From: Lysobacter firmicutimachus
Lineage (GTDB): Bacteria > Pseudomonadota > Gammaproteobacteria > Xanthomonadales > Xanthomonadaceae
DNA length: 64,000 nt
Assembly (NCBI RefSeq): GCF_037027445.1
Contig: NZ_JBANDL010000002.1
Span: 5,216,001 to 5,280,000 of the forward strand
Direction of reading: 5' to 3'
Part shown: positions 1-10,510 of the stretch, piece by piece
How the letters are laid out: every line of letters starts with the position of its first letter
Position numbering within the stretch: position 1 is the first letter of the stretch
Program-made: the position numbers and the translations under genes
Notes under the pieces: generated by a model
Told to the model about the DNA's origin: nothing
Database searches by the model: none
Seen by the model: only the letters and a program-made list of their open reading frames with translations

Positions 1-259
1 TGTCGGTCGGCTTGAACGAGGTGGTCGGAGCGGTGATCTTCTTGTCCGCGCCGGCGGCCGTGCCGAGGGTGACCGAAGTGACGCTCAGCGCGGCCGGAGC
101 CGGGGTCGCAGCCGGAGCGGGTTCGGGCGCCGGAGCCGGGGTTTCGGCGGCCGGGGGCGGAGTCGGAGCCGGTTCTTCCTTCTTCTTGCAGCCCGCCAGC
201 GCCAGAGCGGCGACCAGGGCGGCGGCGACGGCGTAGTGCGTGCGATTGCGGATCAGCAT
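1..259 (-). CDS. Lipoprotein with Ala/Pro-rich linker (partial)
   Basis: Only the N-terminal 86 residues are inside the window; the gene runs off the left edge. It starts MLIRNRTHYA, has a hydrophobic stretch and a lipobox LALAGC at about residues 18-23, then KKKEEP and a long linker of alternating Ala, Pro and Glu. This predicts a lipid-anchored periplasmic or outer-membrane protein whose folded domain lies outside the window. An AGGAG ribosome site sits 7 bases before the ATG. The linker resembles those that hold domains away from a membrane. The function cannot be told from what is visible. Confidence 0.7.
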   Translation of the reverse strand, partial: MLIRNRTHYAVAAALVAALALAGCKKKEEPAPTPPPAAETPAPAPEPAPAATPAPAALSVTSVTLGTAAGADKKITAPTTSFKPTD

Positions 260-308
260 GGTGGATCTCCTGGGAAAGGCCGGGTAGTGAGGTGGAACGC
301 CGTCGACG

Positions 309-611
309 TCAGTCGTTGAGGGTCGGGATCTTGAGGATCTGACCGGGCTGGATCTTGTCCGGATCGTCGAGCTGGTCGCGGTTGGCCTCGAAGATCGCGT
401 TCCACTTGCTCGCCTTGCCGTAGAACTGCTTGGCGATGTGCGAGAGCGTGTCGCCCTTCTCGACCGTATAGGTCTGTTCGCCGACCTTTTCCGCAGTGGT
501 ATCGACACTGACCGACACGTCGCTGAAGTCGGCCTTCTGGACCTTGTCCGCGGTGGTGTCGACGTTGACGTTCACGTCGGAGAAATCGGCTTTCTTATCC
601 GGGGTAGTCAT
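309..611 (-). CDS. LysM domain protein
   Basis: The product is 100 residues. The last ~50 residues are a LysM module ([18 protein letters not shown], then QPGQILKIP), which in known families binds peptidoglycan N-acetylglucosamine. There is no signal peptide, as in the cytoplasmic Kbp/YgaU group, but the BON domain of that family is missing. The N-terminus instead carries a duplicated ~18-residue unit (KADFSDV, VDTTA, KV, seen twice). The start at 611 was chosen because AGGAG lies upstream; an in-frame extension to 692 has no ribosome site. Function beyond glycan or small-ligand binding is unknown. Confidence 0.75.
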   Translation of the reverse strand: MTTPDKKADFSDVNVNVDTTADKVQKADFSDVSVSVDTTAEKVGEQTYTVEKGDTLSHIAKQFYGKASKWNAIFEANRDQLDDPDKIQPGQILKIPTLND

Positions 612-839
612 GGGTTGAGGGCTCCTGCCGAAGTGGCGCAGGCAACATGACACGAAGATTGTTAAAAATGCATAGCGCCGGCGTGAACTCACATTACAAA
701 TCTGAATAATCCGATTGCCGGTATTCAGTAGGCCGCGGTCGGTCGAACGCGCAGGCGCCGCCCGGCCCTCGGCGGACCAGGTGGCACACTAAATAAACAG
801 TGTTATCGCGAGGTGCGGCGGTGCGACCGCCGCGCCCGC

Positions 840-1667
840 TTACTGGCGCAAGTCGCGCCCCGGCGTCGGCCGGTCGCGCCCCGGACTGCCGCGCCAGGGA
901 TTGATGTCGAGCCCGCCGCGGCGGGTGTAGCGCGCTTCCACCGACAGCCATTGCGGCTGCCCGCGTTGCCACAGGTCGGCATAGATGCGTTCCACGCACT
1001 GCTCGTGGAATTCGGCGTGGTCGCGGAACGAGATCAGATAGCGCAGCAGCGCCGGTCGGTCCAGGCGCGGGCCGCGGTAGGCGATGCTGACCCGCGCCCA
1101 GTCCGGCTGGCCGGTGACCGGGCAATTGGACTTCAGCAGCGCGCTGCACAGGGTTTCTTCGACCACGGTGCCGGCGTCGGCGAGCAGATGTCCGGCATTG
1201 GGCGGGCCATAGTCGTCGATGGCGACATCGAGCTCGTCGATCGAGTCGGCAACCGCTGCGGTTCCATCGCCGCGCTCGTCGATCGGCGGCAGGCCGAAAG
1301 CGACCTCGACCGGCGCACCGGCCGCGCGGGAGAGGTCGGCGACGATGCGCGCCAGCACCTCGTCCTCGCGTTCGAAACGCGTGGCGTTGAACGAATTCAG
1401 GTAGAGCTTGAGCGACTTGGATTCGATCAACTGCGGCGAAGCGGCCGGCACCGAAATCGTGGCCGTGCCGACCCGCGGCTTGCCGCGGCCGTCGAGCCAG
1501 CTCAGCTCGTAGGCATGCCAGCGATCGACCCCGACGAAGGGCAGCGCCTGGTCGGACAGGCCGATATGGGCGCGGCCGAGCGAGCGGGCGATGGGGAACA
1601 GCAGCGAGGGGTCGTACTCGCGCGGGTAGTCGACGTGGCGGCCGAGGGGCAGGTCATGGGAGGTCAT
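840..1667 (-). CDS. queF: NADPH-dependent 7-cyano-7-deazaguanine reductase
   Basis: QueF reduces preQ0 to preQ1 with two NADPH, a step of queuosine tRNA modification in the cytoplasm. The 275-residue length matches the long (two-domain) proteobacterial type. The QueF signature [13 protein letters not shown] is at residues 82-94; the catalytic cysteine is in [11 protein letters not shown] (C182) with the conserved aspartate D189 seven residues on. The C-terminal [14 protein letters not shown] block is also typical. It stands alone, in the same direction as the peptidase gene upstream with a 143-base gap. The assignment is secure. Confidence 0.95.
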   Translation of the reverse strand: MTSHDLPLGRHVDYPREYDPSLLFPIARSLGRAHIGLSDQALPFVGVDRWHAYELSWLDGRGKPRVGTATISVPAASPQLIESKSLKLYLNSFNATRFEREDEVLARIVADLSRAAGAPVEVAFGLPPIDERGDGTAAVADSIDELDVAIDDYGPPNAGHLLADAGTVVEETLCSALLKSNCPVTGQPDWARVSIAYRGPRLDRPALLRYLISFRDHAEFHEQCVERIYADLWQRGQPQWLSVEARYTRRGGLDINPWRGSPGRDRPTPGRDLRQ

Positions 1668-1810
1668 GGCGATATTTTAGCCGCTGCGGCCGGTCCCGGC
1701 CCCAACCGGCCGTCCGCCGCTGATCTCCGCTGATCTCCGCTGAGCTTCCGCCCTTTGAAAAAAGCGGACGAGCGGGAATTCGATCTCGCTTAGCCCCTAC
1801 CCGCCGCGAC

Positions 1811-3136
1811 TTACCCCGCCGGCGGTCCGTGCAGGTAGTCCAGCGTCACCTGCAACATCGCGCGCAGGCCGAGGTCGAGCGAACTCTCGTCGAGCTTGAA
1901 TTGCGGCGAGTGGTTGCTCGGCGCGGTCGCCGGGTCGACCCCGGCCTCGGTCGAGCCGACGAAGAAGAACATCGCCGGCACCTGCTTGGCGTAGTAGGAG
2001 AAGTCCTCCGCGCCCATCACCAGCGACATCTCCACCACCTTGTCCGCGCCGGCCGCCGCCTTGAGGCTGGGCAGCATGCGCGCGGTCAGCGCCGGGTCGT
2101 TGTAGGTCACCGGGTTGCCGTCCTGGTCGGGCACCTTGGATTCGGCGCGCGCGCCGTGCGCGGCGCTGACGTGCTCGGCGACGTTCCTGAGGTCCTTGAA
2201 GATCGCCTGGCGCATGCCTTCGTCGAAGGTGCGGATGGTGCCGATCATCTCCACCTCGTCGGGGATGATGTTGTAGCGGATGCCGCCCTTGATCGCGCCG
2301 AAGCTGACCACCGCCGGCAGTTTGGCGATGTCGCTGCGGCGGCTGACGATGGTCTGCGCGCTGCCGATCACGTCGGCCGCGGCGACGATCGGGTCGATGC
2401 CGCCCCAGGGGCGCGAGCCGTGGGTCTGGCGGCCCTTGATCTTGATCGAGAAGCGGTCCGAGGCCGCCATCAGCGGGCCCTGGCGCACGCCGATCTGGCC
2501 GGCCTGCAGGGTCGAGAACACGTGCAGGCCGAACATGGCCTCGGGCTTGAAGTCCTTGAACAGGCCTTCCTCGAGCATCAGCGGCGCGCCGCCGGCCTCG
2601 TCCGCGGGCGGGCCTTCCTCGGCCGGCTGGAACACCAGCATGACCTGGCCGGGCAGGTCTTGCTTCATCGCCACCAGCGCGTCGGCGACGCCGAGCAGGA
2701 TGCCGGTATGGGCGTCGTGGCCGCAGGCGTGCATGACCCCGACGGTTTCGCCGCGGAAGCTGGCGGTGGCCTTGGACGCGAACGGCAGGTCGACCTGCTC
2801 GGTCACCGGCAGCGCATCCATGTCGGCGCGCAGGGCGATCTTCGGCCCGGGCTTGCCGCCCTCGACGATCGCCACCACGCCGTGCCGGGCGATGCCGATG
2901 CGCGGCTTGAGCCCGAGCGCGCGCAGGTGTTCGGCGACCTTGGCCGCGGTGCGCTGTTCGCGGTTGGACAGTTCCGGATGCTGGTGGAAATCGCGCCGCC
3001 AGCGCACCACGTCGGCCTTGAGCTTGGCCGCCGCGGCGGTGACTTCGGGACGCTCCGCGGCGGCGGCCGGAGACAGCGCGGCGAGGGCGGTACAGCCGAG
3101 GGCGCAGCTCAGCGCGAGGGTCAGCGGACGCTTCAT
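1811..3136 (-). CDS. Exported M20 family metallopeptidase/amidohydrolase
   Basis: This 441-residue protein has a signal peptide (MKRPLTLALSCALG to AAAAE) and the M20D amidohydrolase pattern: FHQHPEL near the start of the mature protein, RADMDALPV, the metal-binding HACGHDAHTG block, an EEGPP motif and a C-terminal NHSPQF histidine. The family (hippurate hydrolase, IAA-amino acid hydrolases, carboxypeptidase Ss1) removes acyl groups from amino acids or clips peptides using two metal ions. The start at 3136 gives the signal peptide; the frame stays open far upstream, but that part is low-complexity and overlaps an intergenic repeat. Substrate unknown; location periplasmic or secreted by inference. 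Confidence 0.88.
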   Translation of the reverse strand: MKRPLTLALSCALGCTALAALSPAAAAERPEVTAAAAKLKADVVRWRRDFHQHPELSNREQRTAAKVAEHLRALGLKPRIGIARHGVVAIVEGGKPGPKIALRADMDALPVTEQVDLPFASKATASFRGETVGVMHACGHDAHTGILLGVADALVAMKQDLPGQVMLVFQPAEEGPPADEAGGAPLMLEEGLFKDFKPEAMFGLHVFSTLQAGQIGVRQGPLMAASDRFSIKIKGRQTHGSRPWGGIDPIVAAADVIGSAQTIVSRRSDIAKLPAVVSFGAIKGGIRYNIIPDEVEMIGTIRTFDEGMRQAIFKDLRNVAEHVSAAHGARAESKVPDQDGNPVTYNDPALTARMLPSLKAAAGADKVVEMSLVMGAEDFSYYAKQVPAMFFFVGSTEAGVDPATAPSNHSPQFKLDESSLDLGLRAMLQVTLDYLHGPPAG

Positions 3137-3283
3137 CGACGCAACTCCGGGCGGGAAGACCCCGATCCTAGCCCAAGCCCGCCGCCGCGGCTGCGCGACT
3201 TTGGTGGGTGCGCGATCGGCGCACAACACCGTCTGGGCGCGCAGGGACGATGGCCTGGCGTGCGCGGGGAGTGCCAGGGCGTA

Positions 3284-3501
3284 AAGCAAATCCCCTCGCG
3301 TCGCTGCAGGGCCGACTGCGTACCGGCGTCCGGCGCGCGCCCCTTTTCCCAGGGCGGCAACAGGGCCTGCACCTTTGCGGGCCCACCCGCCATGTGCTGG
3401 ACTCCCTTCAGAGCAACAACGCTTGCGCGCTTTACTGTTCCCCGCTCTCAGACCGCTGGGCTGTTCCACCCTTTGAAAAAGGGGCGTAGGGGGATTTGCT
3501 T
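3284..3501. repeat. Intergenic inverted-repeat element
   Basis: The gap between the M20 peptidase and the aldo/keto reductase (about 400 bases) is bounded by a perfect 12-base inverted repeat: AAGCAAATCCCC at 3284-3295 and its complement at 3490-3501. Inside it a second, imperfect inverted pair (CGCCCCTTTTCCCAGGG near 3337 against CCCTTTGAAAAAGGGGCG near 3470) faces inward. A partial copy of the inner arm (CCCTTTGAAAAAAGCG) is seen at about 1751, in the gap behind queF. This resembles dispersed non-coding repeats of Xanthomonadaceae. No transposase is present. Confidence 0.6.
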
Positions 3502-3536
3502 CCGCTCTTCCCCAGCAAGAAACCACGCTGCCTGCG

Positions 3537-4538
<1,002 letters not shown>

Positions 4539-4674
4539 GCGGAAGCTCCTTGCGGATGAGGGGGAGGTAAAGCGATGCGCCGGTCCGGGACGACGCCGAA
4601 AATCGCGTCCCCGGGGCGTGAGCGGCACTCTAGGCCGGTGCGATTGCGCGAAAAACCGGCTCTATCCTTACGCC

Positions 4675-4695
4675 TTATGAAGTGTTGCTTCATAA
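4675..4695. promoter_or_regulatory. Palindromic operator, probable LysR site
   Basis: TTATGAAG, 5 bases, then CTTCATAA form a perfect inverted repeat with 8-base arms. It lies in the gap between the divergent aldo/keto reductase and LysR genes, ending 28 bases before the chosen LysR start. Position and dyad symmetry fit autoregulation by the LysR protein together with control of the reductase; binding is inferred. Confidence 0.6.
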
Positions 4696-4723
4696 TCGAG
4701 CCCTCGTCCGTGCCGCCCGCCGC

Positions 4724-5620
4724 ATGTCCGCCCATCCCCTGCCCGCGGTCCTGGCCTTCGCCCGCGTCGCCCACTGCGGCAGCTTCACCCGGGCCGCGGC
4801 CGAACTCGAAGTCTCGCCCTCGGCCTTGTCGCAGACCGTCCGCGCGCTGGAGGCACGGCTGGGCGTGCGCCTGCTCAACCGCACCACCCGGCGGGTCGGG
4901 CTGACCGAGCACGGCGCGCGCTTTCTCGGGCAGATCGCTCCGGCGTTGGCCCAGATCGAAGCCGCCTTCGACGACCTCGACGCGGTGCGCGATCGCCCGA
5001 CCGGGCGCTTGCGGATCAATACCGGCCGCACTGCGCTGAAGATCCTGGTTGAGCCGCATCTGCCGGCGTTCCTGGCGCGCTATCCGGAGCTGGAGGTCGA
5101 GCTCTTCGTCGACGACACCTTGGCCGATCTGGTCGAGGGCGGCTTCGACGCCGGCATCCGGCTCGGCGAAACCCTGGCCCGCGACATGGTCGCGGTGCCG
5201 GTCGGCGGCGCGCAGCGGCAGGTGGTGGTGGCCGCGCCCGGTTACTTCGCCCGGCGGCCGGCGCCGCGCACGCCGCAGGATCTGGTCGGCCACGACTGCA
5301 TCCGCTTGCGCCTGCCGGGCCGCCGCCGCTTGCATCCGTTCGAATTCCACAGCGACGGTCGCGATGTCGCCGTCGAAGTGCAGGGCCGGCTGATTCTCAA
5401 CGAGGGCGGCGCGATCCTGGACGCCGCCCGCGCCGGGCTCGGCCTGGCCCAGTTGTTCGAGCCGATCGCGCGGCAGGACCTGCGCGCAGGGCGCCTGGTC
5501 GAGGTATTGCAGGACTACCTGCCGCCGTTCCCGGGCTTCTACGTCTATTACCCGGCGCGCCGGCAACTGCCGCCGAAGCTGCGGGTGTTCGTGGATTTCC
5601 TGCGCGAGGCGTTGGGGTAG
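4724..5620 (+). CDS. LysR family transcriptional regulator
   Basis: The product is 298 residues, the normal LTTR length. The winged HTH is at residues ~4-63 (FARVAHCGSFTRAAAEL, then SPSALSQTVRALEARLG and LLNRTTRRVGLT), followed by a LysR substrate-binding domain (GRLRINTG, AGIRLGE, AGLGLAQLFE). The start at 4724 places the HTH at the N-terminus as in the family; a GTG 42 bases upstream would lie inside the palindrome. It is transcribed away from the aldo/keto reductase gene and probably controls it. The inducer is unknown. Confidence 0.92.
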   Translation: MSAHPLPAVLAFARVAHCGSFTRAAAELEVSPSALSQTVRALEARLGVRLLNRTTRRVGLTEHGARFLGQIAPALAQIEAAFDDLDAVRDRPTGRLRINTGRTALKILVEPHLPAFLARYPELEVELFVDDTLADLVEGGFDAGIRLGETLARDMVAVPVGGAQRQVVVAAPGYFARRPAPRTPQDLVGHDCIRLRLPGRRRLHPFEFHSDGRDVAVEVQGRLILNEGGAILDAARAGLGLAQLFEPIARQDLRAGRLVEVLQDYLPPFPGFYVYYPARRQLPPKLRVFVDFLREALG

Positions 5621-5629
5621 GGCAGGGCG

Positions 5630-5688
5630 AGCCGGCTTACACCGTATCCGTCGCTGCCCACTCCCCGCCTCGCAAGCCGGCTGTTTTT
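5630..5688 (+). terminator. Possible terminator after the LysR gene
   Basis: AGCCGGCTT at 5630-5638 pairs with AAGCCGGCT at 5674-5682, followed by GTTTTTCT. The stem is 9 bases and the loop long (about 35), so its strength is uncertain. Confidence 0.45.
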
Positions 5689-5904
5689 CTCTTCGTAAAA
5701 AGACTGGTTGGTCGCCCTCCGGGAACGCACCGGCCGGCGCGGCGGCAACGCGTTGCCGAGTGTCGCCGAGTCGATTTGCGCGGCGGCCTGCGCCCGCACC
5801 TTGTTCCGCGCCGCACTTCTCATTCTGCGGTTCCGGCTTCGATCCGCTCCCTTCTCTGCGTTGCCTCGGCGTGCGAGGCTGCCTCGATCCGCCGGGGAGC
5901 CGCC

Positions 5905-7257
5905 ATGACCGCTGCCGTTCCGTCCGACCCGCCCGCGCCCGCACAACGCGCCGGCGCCTTGCGCGGCGAGGCCGCGCTGGTGCGTGCGCTGGGGCCGTTC
6001 CAGCTCGGCGCTTCGATCATCAACATCATCGTCGGCGCCGGCATCTTCATGTTGCCGGCGTTGCTGTACGGACGGCTGGGACCGGGCGCGCCGCTGGTGT
6101 TCGTGGCCGGTGCGCTGGCGATCGTGCCGATCGCGCTGTGCTTCTCCGCGATCGGCAGCCGCGCGGCGGCGACGGGCGGGCCTTACACCTTCGTCGGCGC
6201 CGCGTTCGGGCCGTTCGCCGGCTTCCTCGCCGGTGCGCTCATGTGGGTCTGCAACACCGCCTCCAGCGCCGGCGTCGCCGCGGCGCTGGCCGAGCAGGCG
6301 GCGCATGCCTGGCCGGCGTTGCGCGATCCCGTGCCGCGGGGGACGTTCCTGGCCGCGGCGTATGCGCTGCTGTTCGCGCTCAACGCCTTCGGAGTCAAGC
6401 TCGGGGCGCGCGCGATCGTGGCCCTGGCGACGTTGAAGCTGACCCCGCTGGTGCTGCTGGTCGCGGTCGGGATCTGGTTCGTCGACTGGAGCCGGATCGG
6501 CCTGGGGGTCGCGCCGCCCTCCTGGAGTGCGCTGGGTTCGTCGATGGTGCTGGTGGTGTTCGCCTACTCGGGCATGGAAACCGCGCTGGTGCCCACCGGC
6601 GAAGTGCGCGATCCCGCGCGTCACGTGCCGCGCGCGACGATGACGGCGATCGCGCTGGTGGTGCTGCTGTACCTGGGCATCCAGGTCGCCTGCCAGGGCC
6701 TGCTCGGGTCCGCCCTGCGCGACAGCACCGCGCCTGTGGCGGCCGCGGCCGGTGCGGTGTGGCCGCCGGCGCAGGCGCCGCTGCTGGTCGCCGCCGGGGT
6801 GTCGATGGCGGGCTTCCTGATGGGCAATCTGTTTTCGTCCTCGCGCCTGTTGTTCGCGCTGGGCCGCGACGGCTACCTGCCCGACGCTTTCGGCCGCGTC
6901 GACGCGCGCTATCACGTGCCGCGCACCGCGCTGGCGGCGCATGCCGGGATCGCATTGGCCTTGGCCCTGGCCGGTACCTTCGAGACCCTGGCGCTGATCT
7001 CCGGCGGCGCGATCTGCCTGTTGTTCCTGGCGGTGTCGGTGGCGGCCTGGCGCGCCGAAACCCTGGACCTGCGCGGCGCGGGCGCGCCCTTCCGCCTGCC
7101 CGGCGGACGCTGGCCGGTGCCTGCGCTGGCGACGGCGATCATGGCCGCGGTGCTGGCGACGATGAGTGCGGCGCAATGGGCGGCGATCGCGGTGTCGCTG
7201 CTGGCCCTGGTCGGCGTGTACGGGCTGTTGGCGCTGCGCCGGCGCGGGGCGCGCTGA
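5905..7257 (+). CDS. APC family amino acid permease
   Basis: The product is 450 residues with about 12 hydrophobic segments. The first carries the APC signature GASIINIIVGAGIFMLPA, corresponding to the unwound TM1 substrate site; later NTASSAGVAAAL, FAYSGMETA and the loop LFALGRDGYLP are typical of the amino acid-polyamine-organocation superfamily. It should sit in the inner membrane and import an amino acid or amine. A GGGGAG ribosome site precedes the ATG at 5905; the open frame extends upstream without one. The gene seems monocistronic. Substrate cannot be assigned. Confidence 0.88.
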   Translation: MTAAVPSDPPAPAQRAGALRGEAALVRALGPFQLGASIINIIVGAGIFMLPALLYGRLGPGAPLVFVAGALAIVPIALCFSAIGSRAAATGGPYTFVGAAFGPFAGFLAGALMWVCNTASSAGVAAALAEQAAHAWPALRDPVPRGTFLAAAYALLFALNAFGVKLGARAIVALATLKLTPLVLLVAVGIWFVDWSRIGLGVAPPSWSALGSSMVLVVFAYSGMETALVPTGEVRDPARHVPRATMTAIALVVLLYLGIQVACQGLLGSALRDSTAPVAAAAGAVWPPAQAPLLVAAGVSMAGFLMGNLFSSSRLLFALGRDGYLPDAFGRVDARYHVPRTALAAHAGIALALALAGTFETLALISGGAICLLFLAVSVAAWRAETLDLRGAGAPFRLPGGRWPVPALATAIMAAVLATMSAAQWAAIAVSLLALVGVYGLLALRRRGAR

Positions 7258-7418
7258 AGCATCACATTCCCGCGACGCCGGATCGGCACCATGGCCGGCA
7301 GGGAAAGCGGACTCGAACGGACAGGCCAATCGCCTCGCGCGCGCTTGATCGTTGACCGGCCGCTGAGGCCTACTCTTCCATCGTAACGCCGACGCATGCG
7401 GGAGCCGTGCGCTTGCAG

Positions 7419-9260
7419 ATGGCCAGCACCGCCGCCACCGCCGCGTCCGATTCCGCCCTGCCGCACGCCACGGCGTCGTCCGCCGCCGCCGCTTCCGTGC
7501 CTGCCGGTTCGCCCGCCGGATCTTCGCTACCGACCGCCGCTGCGGACGCCGGCGCCGTGCCGCCGGCCGGCGCTCCGCCCGCGGGACCGCCCGGATCGGC
7601 GGCGCCGATGCCGCGTTGGCGCGCTGCCGCCTTCGTCGCGATCTCGCTGTTGCTGGGCCTGACCCAGAGCCTGGGCATGAACCTGGTCGCCTCGAACCTG
7701 CCGCAGGTGCAGGGCGCGCTCGGCGCGACCGGCGCCGAGGCGACCTGGCTGCTGACCGTGTACTTCGCCACCAACATCCCGGCCAGCCTGCTGTTGACCA
7801 AGTTCCGCCTGCATTACGGCTTGCGTCTGTTCGCCGACCTCGGCATCGGCCTGTTCGTGGTCGCGGCCGTGGTGCACCTGCTGGCGAAGGACCTCCAATC
7901 GGCGCTGGCCGCGCGCGCCGCGCTGGGCATCGCCGCCGCGCCGCTGAGTTCGCTGACCGTGCTGTACATGGCCGAAGTGTTCGACGGGCCGAAGAAGGTG
8001 CTCGGGCTGATGTTCGGCTTCGCCGCGCTGCAGACCGGCGCGCCGGTGTCGCGGATCGTCGCCGAAAGCTTGTTCCTCAACGGCCAGTGGCACGGCATCG
8101 TCTACTTCGAGCTCGGCCTGGCCTTGATCTGCCTGGCCGCGATCAACCTGTTGCGGGTCACCCCGGTGCCGCGCCAGCCGATGTTCGACCGCCTCGACAT
8201 CGTCAGTTTTCCGCTGTATTCGGCGGCCATAGGCCTGGTCACGGTGGTGTTGACCCTGGGCCGCCTGCGCTGGTGGCTGGACACGCCCTGGCTGGGCGAG
8301 TGCCTGGCCTGGGCGGCGGTCTGCGCCGGCGCGTTCGTGCTGATCGAGATCAACCGTTCCAAGCCGATGGTCAACCTGCGCTGGTTGTTGCACGGCGGCT
8401 ACATGGTGCGGCTGGGGCTGGCGATCGTGCTGTCGCGCATCGTGCTGTCGGAACAGTCGGTCGGCGCGGTCGGCCTGCTCAACGTGCTCGGCCTCAACAA
8501 CGACCAGATGCACACGATGTTCTGGCTGGTGCTGGCCGGCACCGTCGCCGGCTTCGTGGTGACCCTGCCGTTCCTGCCGGGCCGGCGCTTCGACATGCTC
8601 GGCCTGATCGCGGTGGCCTTGGTCGGGGTGTGCGCCTACGTCGATTCGCACGCCAGCAACCTGACCCGGCCGGCCCAGCTCTACCTCACCCAGACCGTGA
8701 TCGCGATGGCGGCGTCGATGTTCCTGGCCAGCTCGATCCTGCTCGCCCTGGTGCGGGTGGTCGCCGACGGGGTGCGCAACCTGGTGACCTTCATTGTCTT
8801 GTTCACCACCACCAACGCGCTCGGCGGCCTGCTTGGCTCGGCGGTGCTCGGCACCTACCTGGCGCAGCGCCAGACCGCGCATTACCAGCACCTGATGCAG
8901 CCGATGACGCTGGGCGATCCGCAGGTGGTGCTGCGCACCCAACAGCTCGGCGGCGCGGTCGCGCGGGTGGTCGGCGACGGCGCCGCGCGCAGCCAGCAGG
9001 CGCTGGCCAGCCTGAGCCAGCAGGTGCTGCGCGAGTCCTGGGTGCTGGCCTACAACGACGTGTTCCTGGCGGTGGCCTGGCTGGCGCTGGCGGTGCTGGT
9101 CTGGGTCGGGTTGCTGAAGTGGCAACTGTGGCGGCGCGGCCACACCGTGGTCAGTTTCGCCTCGCAGGTGCCCGGACCGTTCGCCGCGCCCACGCCCGAC
9201 GGCGTCCAATCCGCTGCAACCGTCGCCCCCTTACCCGCTTCCCCCGCATCCACCTCCTGA
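7419..9260 (+). CDS. MFS transporter, EmrB/DHA2-like efflux pump
   Basis: The product is about 613 residues: a ~65-residue Ala/Pro/Ser-rich N-terminal extension, then 14 predicted membrane spans of a DHA2-type drug:H+ antiporter (LGMNLVASNLPQVQGALG in TM1, WLLTVYFATNIPASLL in TM2). It is the first gene of a three-gene efflux operon with a HlyD-type adaptor and an outer-membrane channel, the layout of EmrAB-TolC-like pumps. The ATG at 7419 was taken; a GTG at 7407 is too close to the GGGAG ribosome site. No adjacent regulator is seen. Substrate unknown, probably a hydrophobic toxin or a self-made antibiotic. Confidence 0.87.
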   Translation: MASTAATAASDSALPHATASSAAAASVPAGSPAGSSLPTAAADAGAVPPAGAPPAGPPGSAAPMPRWRAAAFVAISLLLGLTQSLGMNLVASNLPQVQGALGATGAEATWLLTVYFATNIPASLLLTKFRLHYGLRLFADLGIGLFVVAAVVHLLAKDLQSALAARAALGIAAAPLSSLTVLYMAEVFDGPKKVLGLMFGFAALQTGAPVSRIVAESLFLNGQWHGIVYFELGLALICLAAINLLRVTPVPRQPMFDRLDIVSFPLYSAAIGLVTVVLTLGRLRWWLDTPWLGECLAWAAVCAGAFVLIEINRSKPMVNLRWLLHGGYMVRLGLAIVLSRIVLSEQSVGAVGLLNVLGLNNDQMHTMFWLVLAGTVAGFVVTLPFLPGRRFDMLGLIAVALVGVCAYVDSHASNLTRPAQLYLTQTVIAMAASMFLASSILLALVRVVADGVRNLVTFIVLFTTTNALGGLLGSAVLGTYLAQRQTAHYQHLMQPMTLGDPQVVLRTQQLGGAVARVVGDGAARSQQALASLSQQVLRESWVLAYNDVFLAVAWLALAVLVWVGLLKWQLWRRGHTVVSFASQVPGPFAAPTPDGVQSAATVAPLPASPASTS

Positions 9261-9277
9261 TCCGCGAAGGACGCCCC

Positions 9278-10510
9278 ATGCCGCTGAAGACGCCCTTCCG
9301 CTCCAAAGCCTCGATCCCGGTGATCCTGATCGCCGTGGTCGGCGTGCTGCTGATCCTCTACGCCTGGCGCTTGCCGCCGTTCTCCAGCGCGCGCCAGACC
9401 ACCGAGAACGCCTACGTGCGCGGCAGCGTCACCGTGATCGCGCCCAAGGTCGACGGCTACGTCGCCCAAGTGCGGGTGCAGGACTACATGCGGGTCGAGG
9501 CCGGCCAGGTGCTGGTCGAGCTGGACGACCGCAACTACCGCCAGCGGGTCGAACAGGCGCGGGCCAATCTGGCCGCGCAGGAAGCCAATCTGGCCAATTC
9601 GACCCAGGCCCAGCGCGTGCGCGAAGCGGCGATCGCCAACGTCGAGGCGCAACTGGCCGCGGCCCAGGCCAACCTGGCCCGCGCCCAGGCCGACATGCGC
9701 CGCGCCAACGCCCTGGTCGGCGACGGCTCGCTGTCGCAGCGCGAACGCGACCAGACCCTGGCCGCGTTGCGCCAAGCCGAGGCCGCACTCGGTCAGGCCC
9801 AGGCCGCGCGGCGTTCGGCCGGGGAGGACGTGCGTTCGGTGATCGTCAACCGCGAAGCGCTGAGCGCCGCGGTCGGCAACGCCAAGGCGGCGCTGCGGCT
9901 GGCGGAAATCGACCTCGCCAACACCCGCATCCACGCGCCGCAGGCCGGCCAGCTCGGCGAGATCGGCGTGCGCCTGGGCCAGTACGTCACCCCCGGCACG
10001 CAGCTGATGCAACTGGTGCCGCGGCGTCTGTGGGTGGTGGCCAACTTCAAGGAATCGCAGACCGCGCGCATCCGCGCCGGACAGGCGGCCTGGTTCCGGG
10101 TCGACGCGCTGGACGGCGCGGTGCTCAAGGGGCGGGTCGAACGCTTGTCGCCGGCGACCGGTTCGGAGTTCAGCGTGATCAAGACCGACAACGCGACCGG
10201 CAATTTCACCAAGGTCGCGCAGCGCTTGCCGGTGCGGATCGCGATCGATCCGGACCAGGAGCTGGCGCAGCGGCTGCGGCCGGGCCTGTCGGTGGAAGCC
10301 ACCGTCGATACCGCCAGCGCGATCGACGAAGCGGCGGTGCGTCGCGCCGAACAGGCCGCCGCCGCCGAAGCCGCGCGCGATGCGGCGGTGCCGGTGGCGG
10401 AACTCGATGCCGCATCGATGCCGGCGCGCCGCGTGCAGGACGGTCGCTCGGAAGGCGCTGTCCAGGCGGCGGGTGGGCCCGTGCCGGCGCAACCGGAGCC
10501 GCGGCGATGA
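9278..10510 (+). CDS. HlyD/EmrA family periplasmic adaptor
   Basis: The product is 410 residues. One N-terminal membrane anchor (IPVILIAVVGVLLILYAW) is followed by a lipoyl-like half (TTENAYVRGSVTVIAPKV), a long coiled-coil hairpin rich in Ala, Gln and Arg (residues ~90-215), the second lipoyl half (LANTRIHAPQAGQLG) and a beta-barrel domain (VPRRLWVVANFKE). This is the membrane fusion protein that links the MFS pump to the outer-membrane channel. It follows the MFS gene by 17 bases with GAAGG before the start and overlaps the next gene by ATGA, so the three are co-translated. Confidence 0.92.
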   Translation: MPLKTPFRSKASIPVILIAVVGVLLILYAWRLPPFSSARQTTENAYVRGSVTVIAPKVDGYVAQVRVQDYMRVEAGQVLVELDDRNYRQRVEQARANLAAQEANLANSTQAQRVREAAIANVEAQLAAAQANLARAQADMRRANALVGDGSLSQRERDQTLAALRQAEAALGQAQAARRSAGEDVRSVIVNREALSAAVGNAKAALRLAEIDLANTRIHAPQAGQLGEIGVRLGQYVTPGTQLMQLVPRRLWVVANFKESQTARIRAGQAAWFRVDALDGAVLKGRVERLSPATGSEFSVIKTDNATGNFTKVAQRLPVRIAIDPDQELAQRLRPGLSVEATVDTASAIDEAAVRRAEQAAAAEAARDAAVPVAELDAASMPARRVQDGRSEGAVQAAGGPVPAQPEPRR

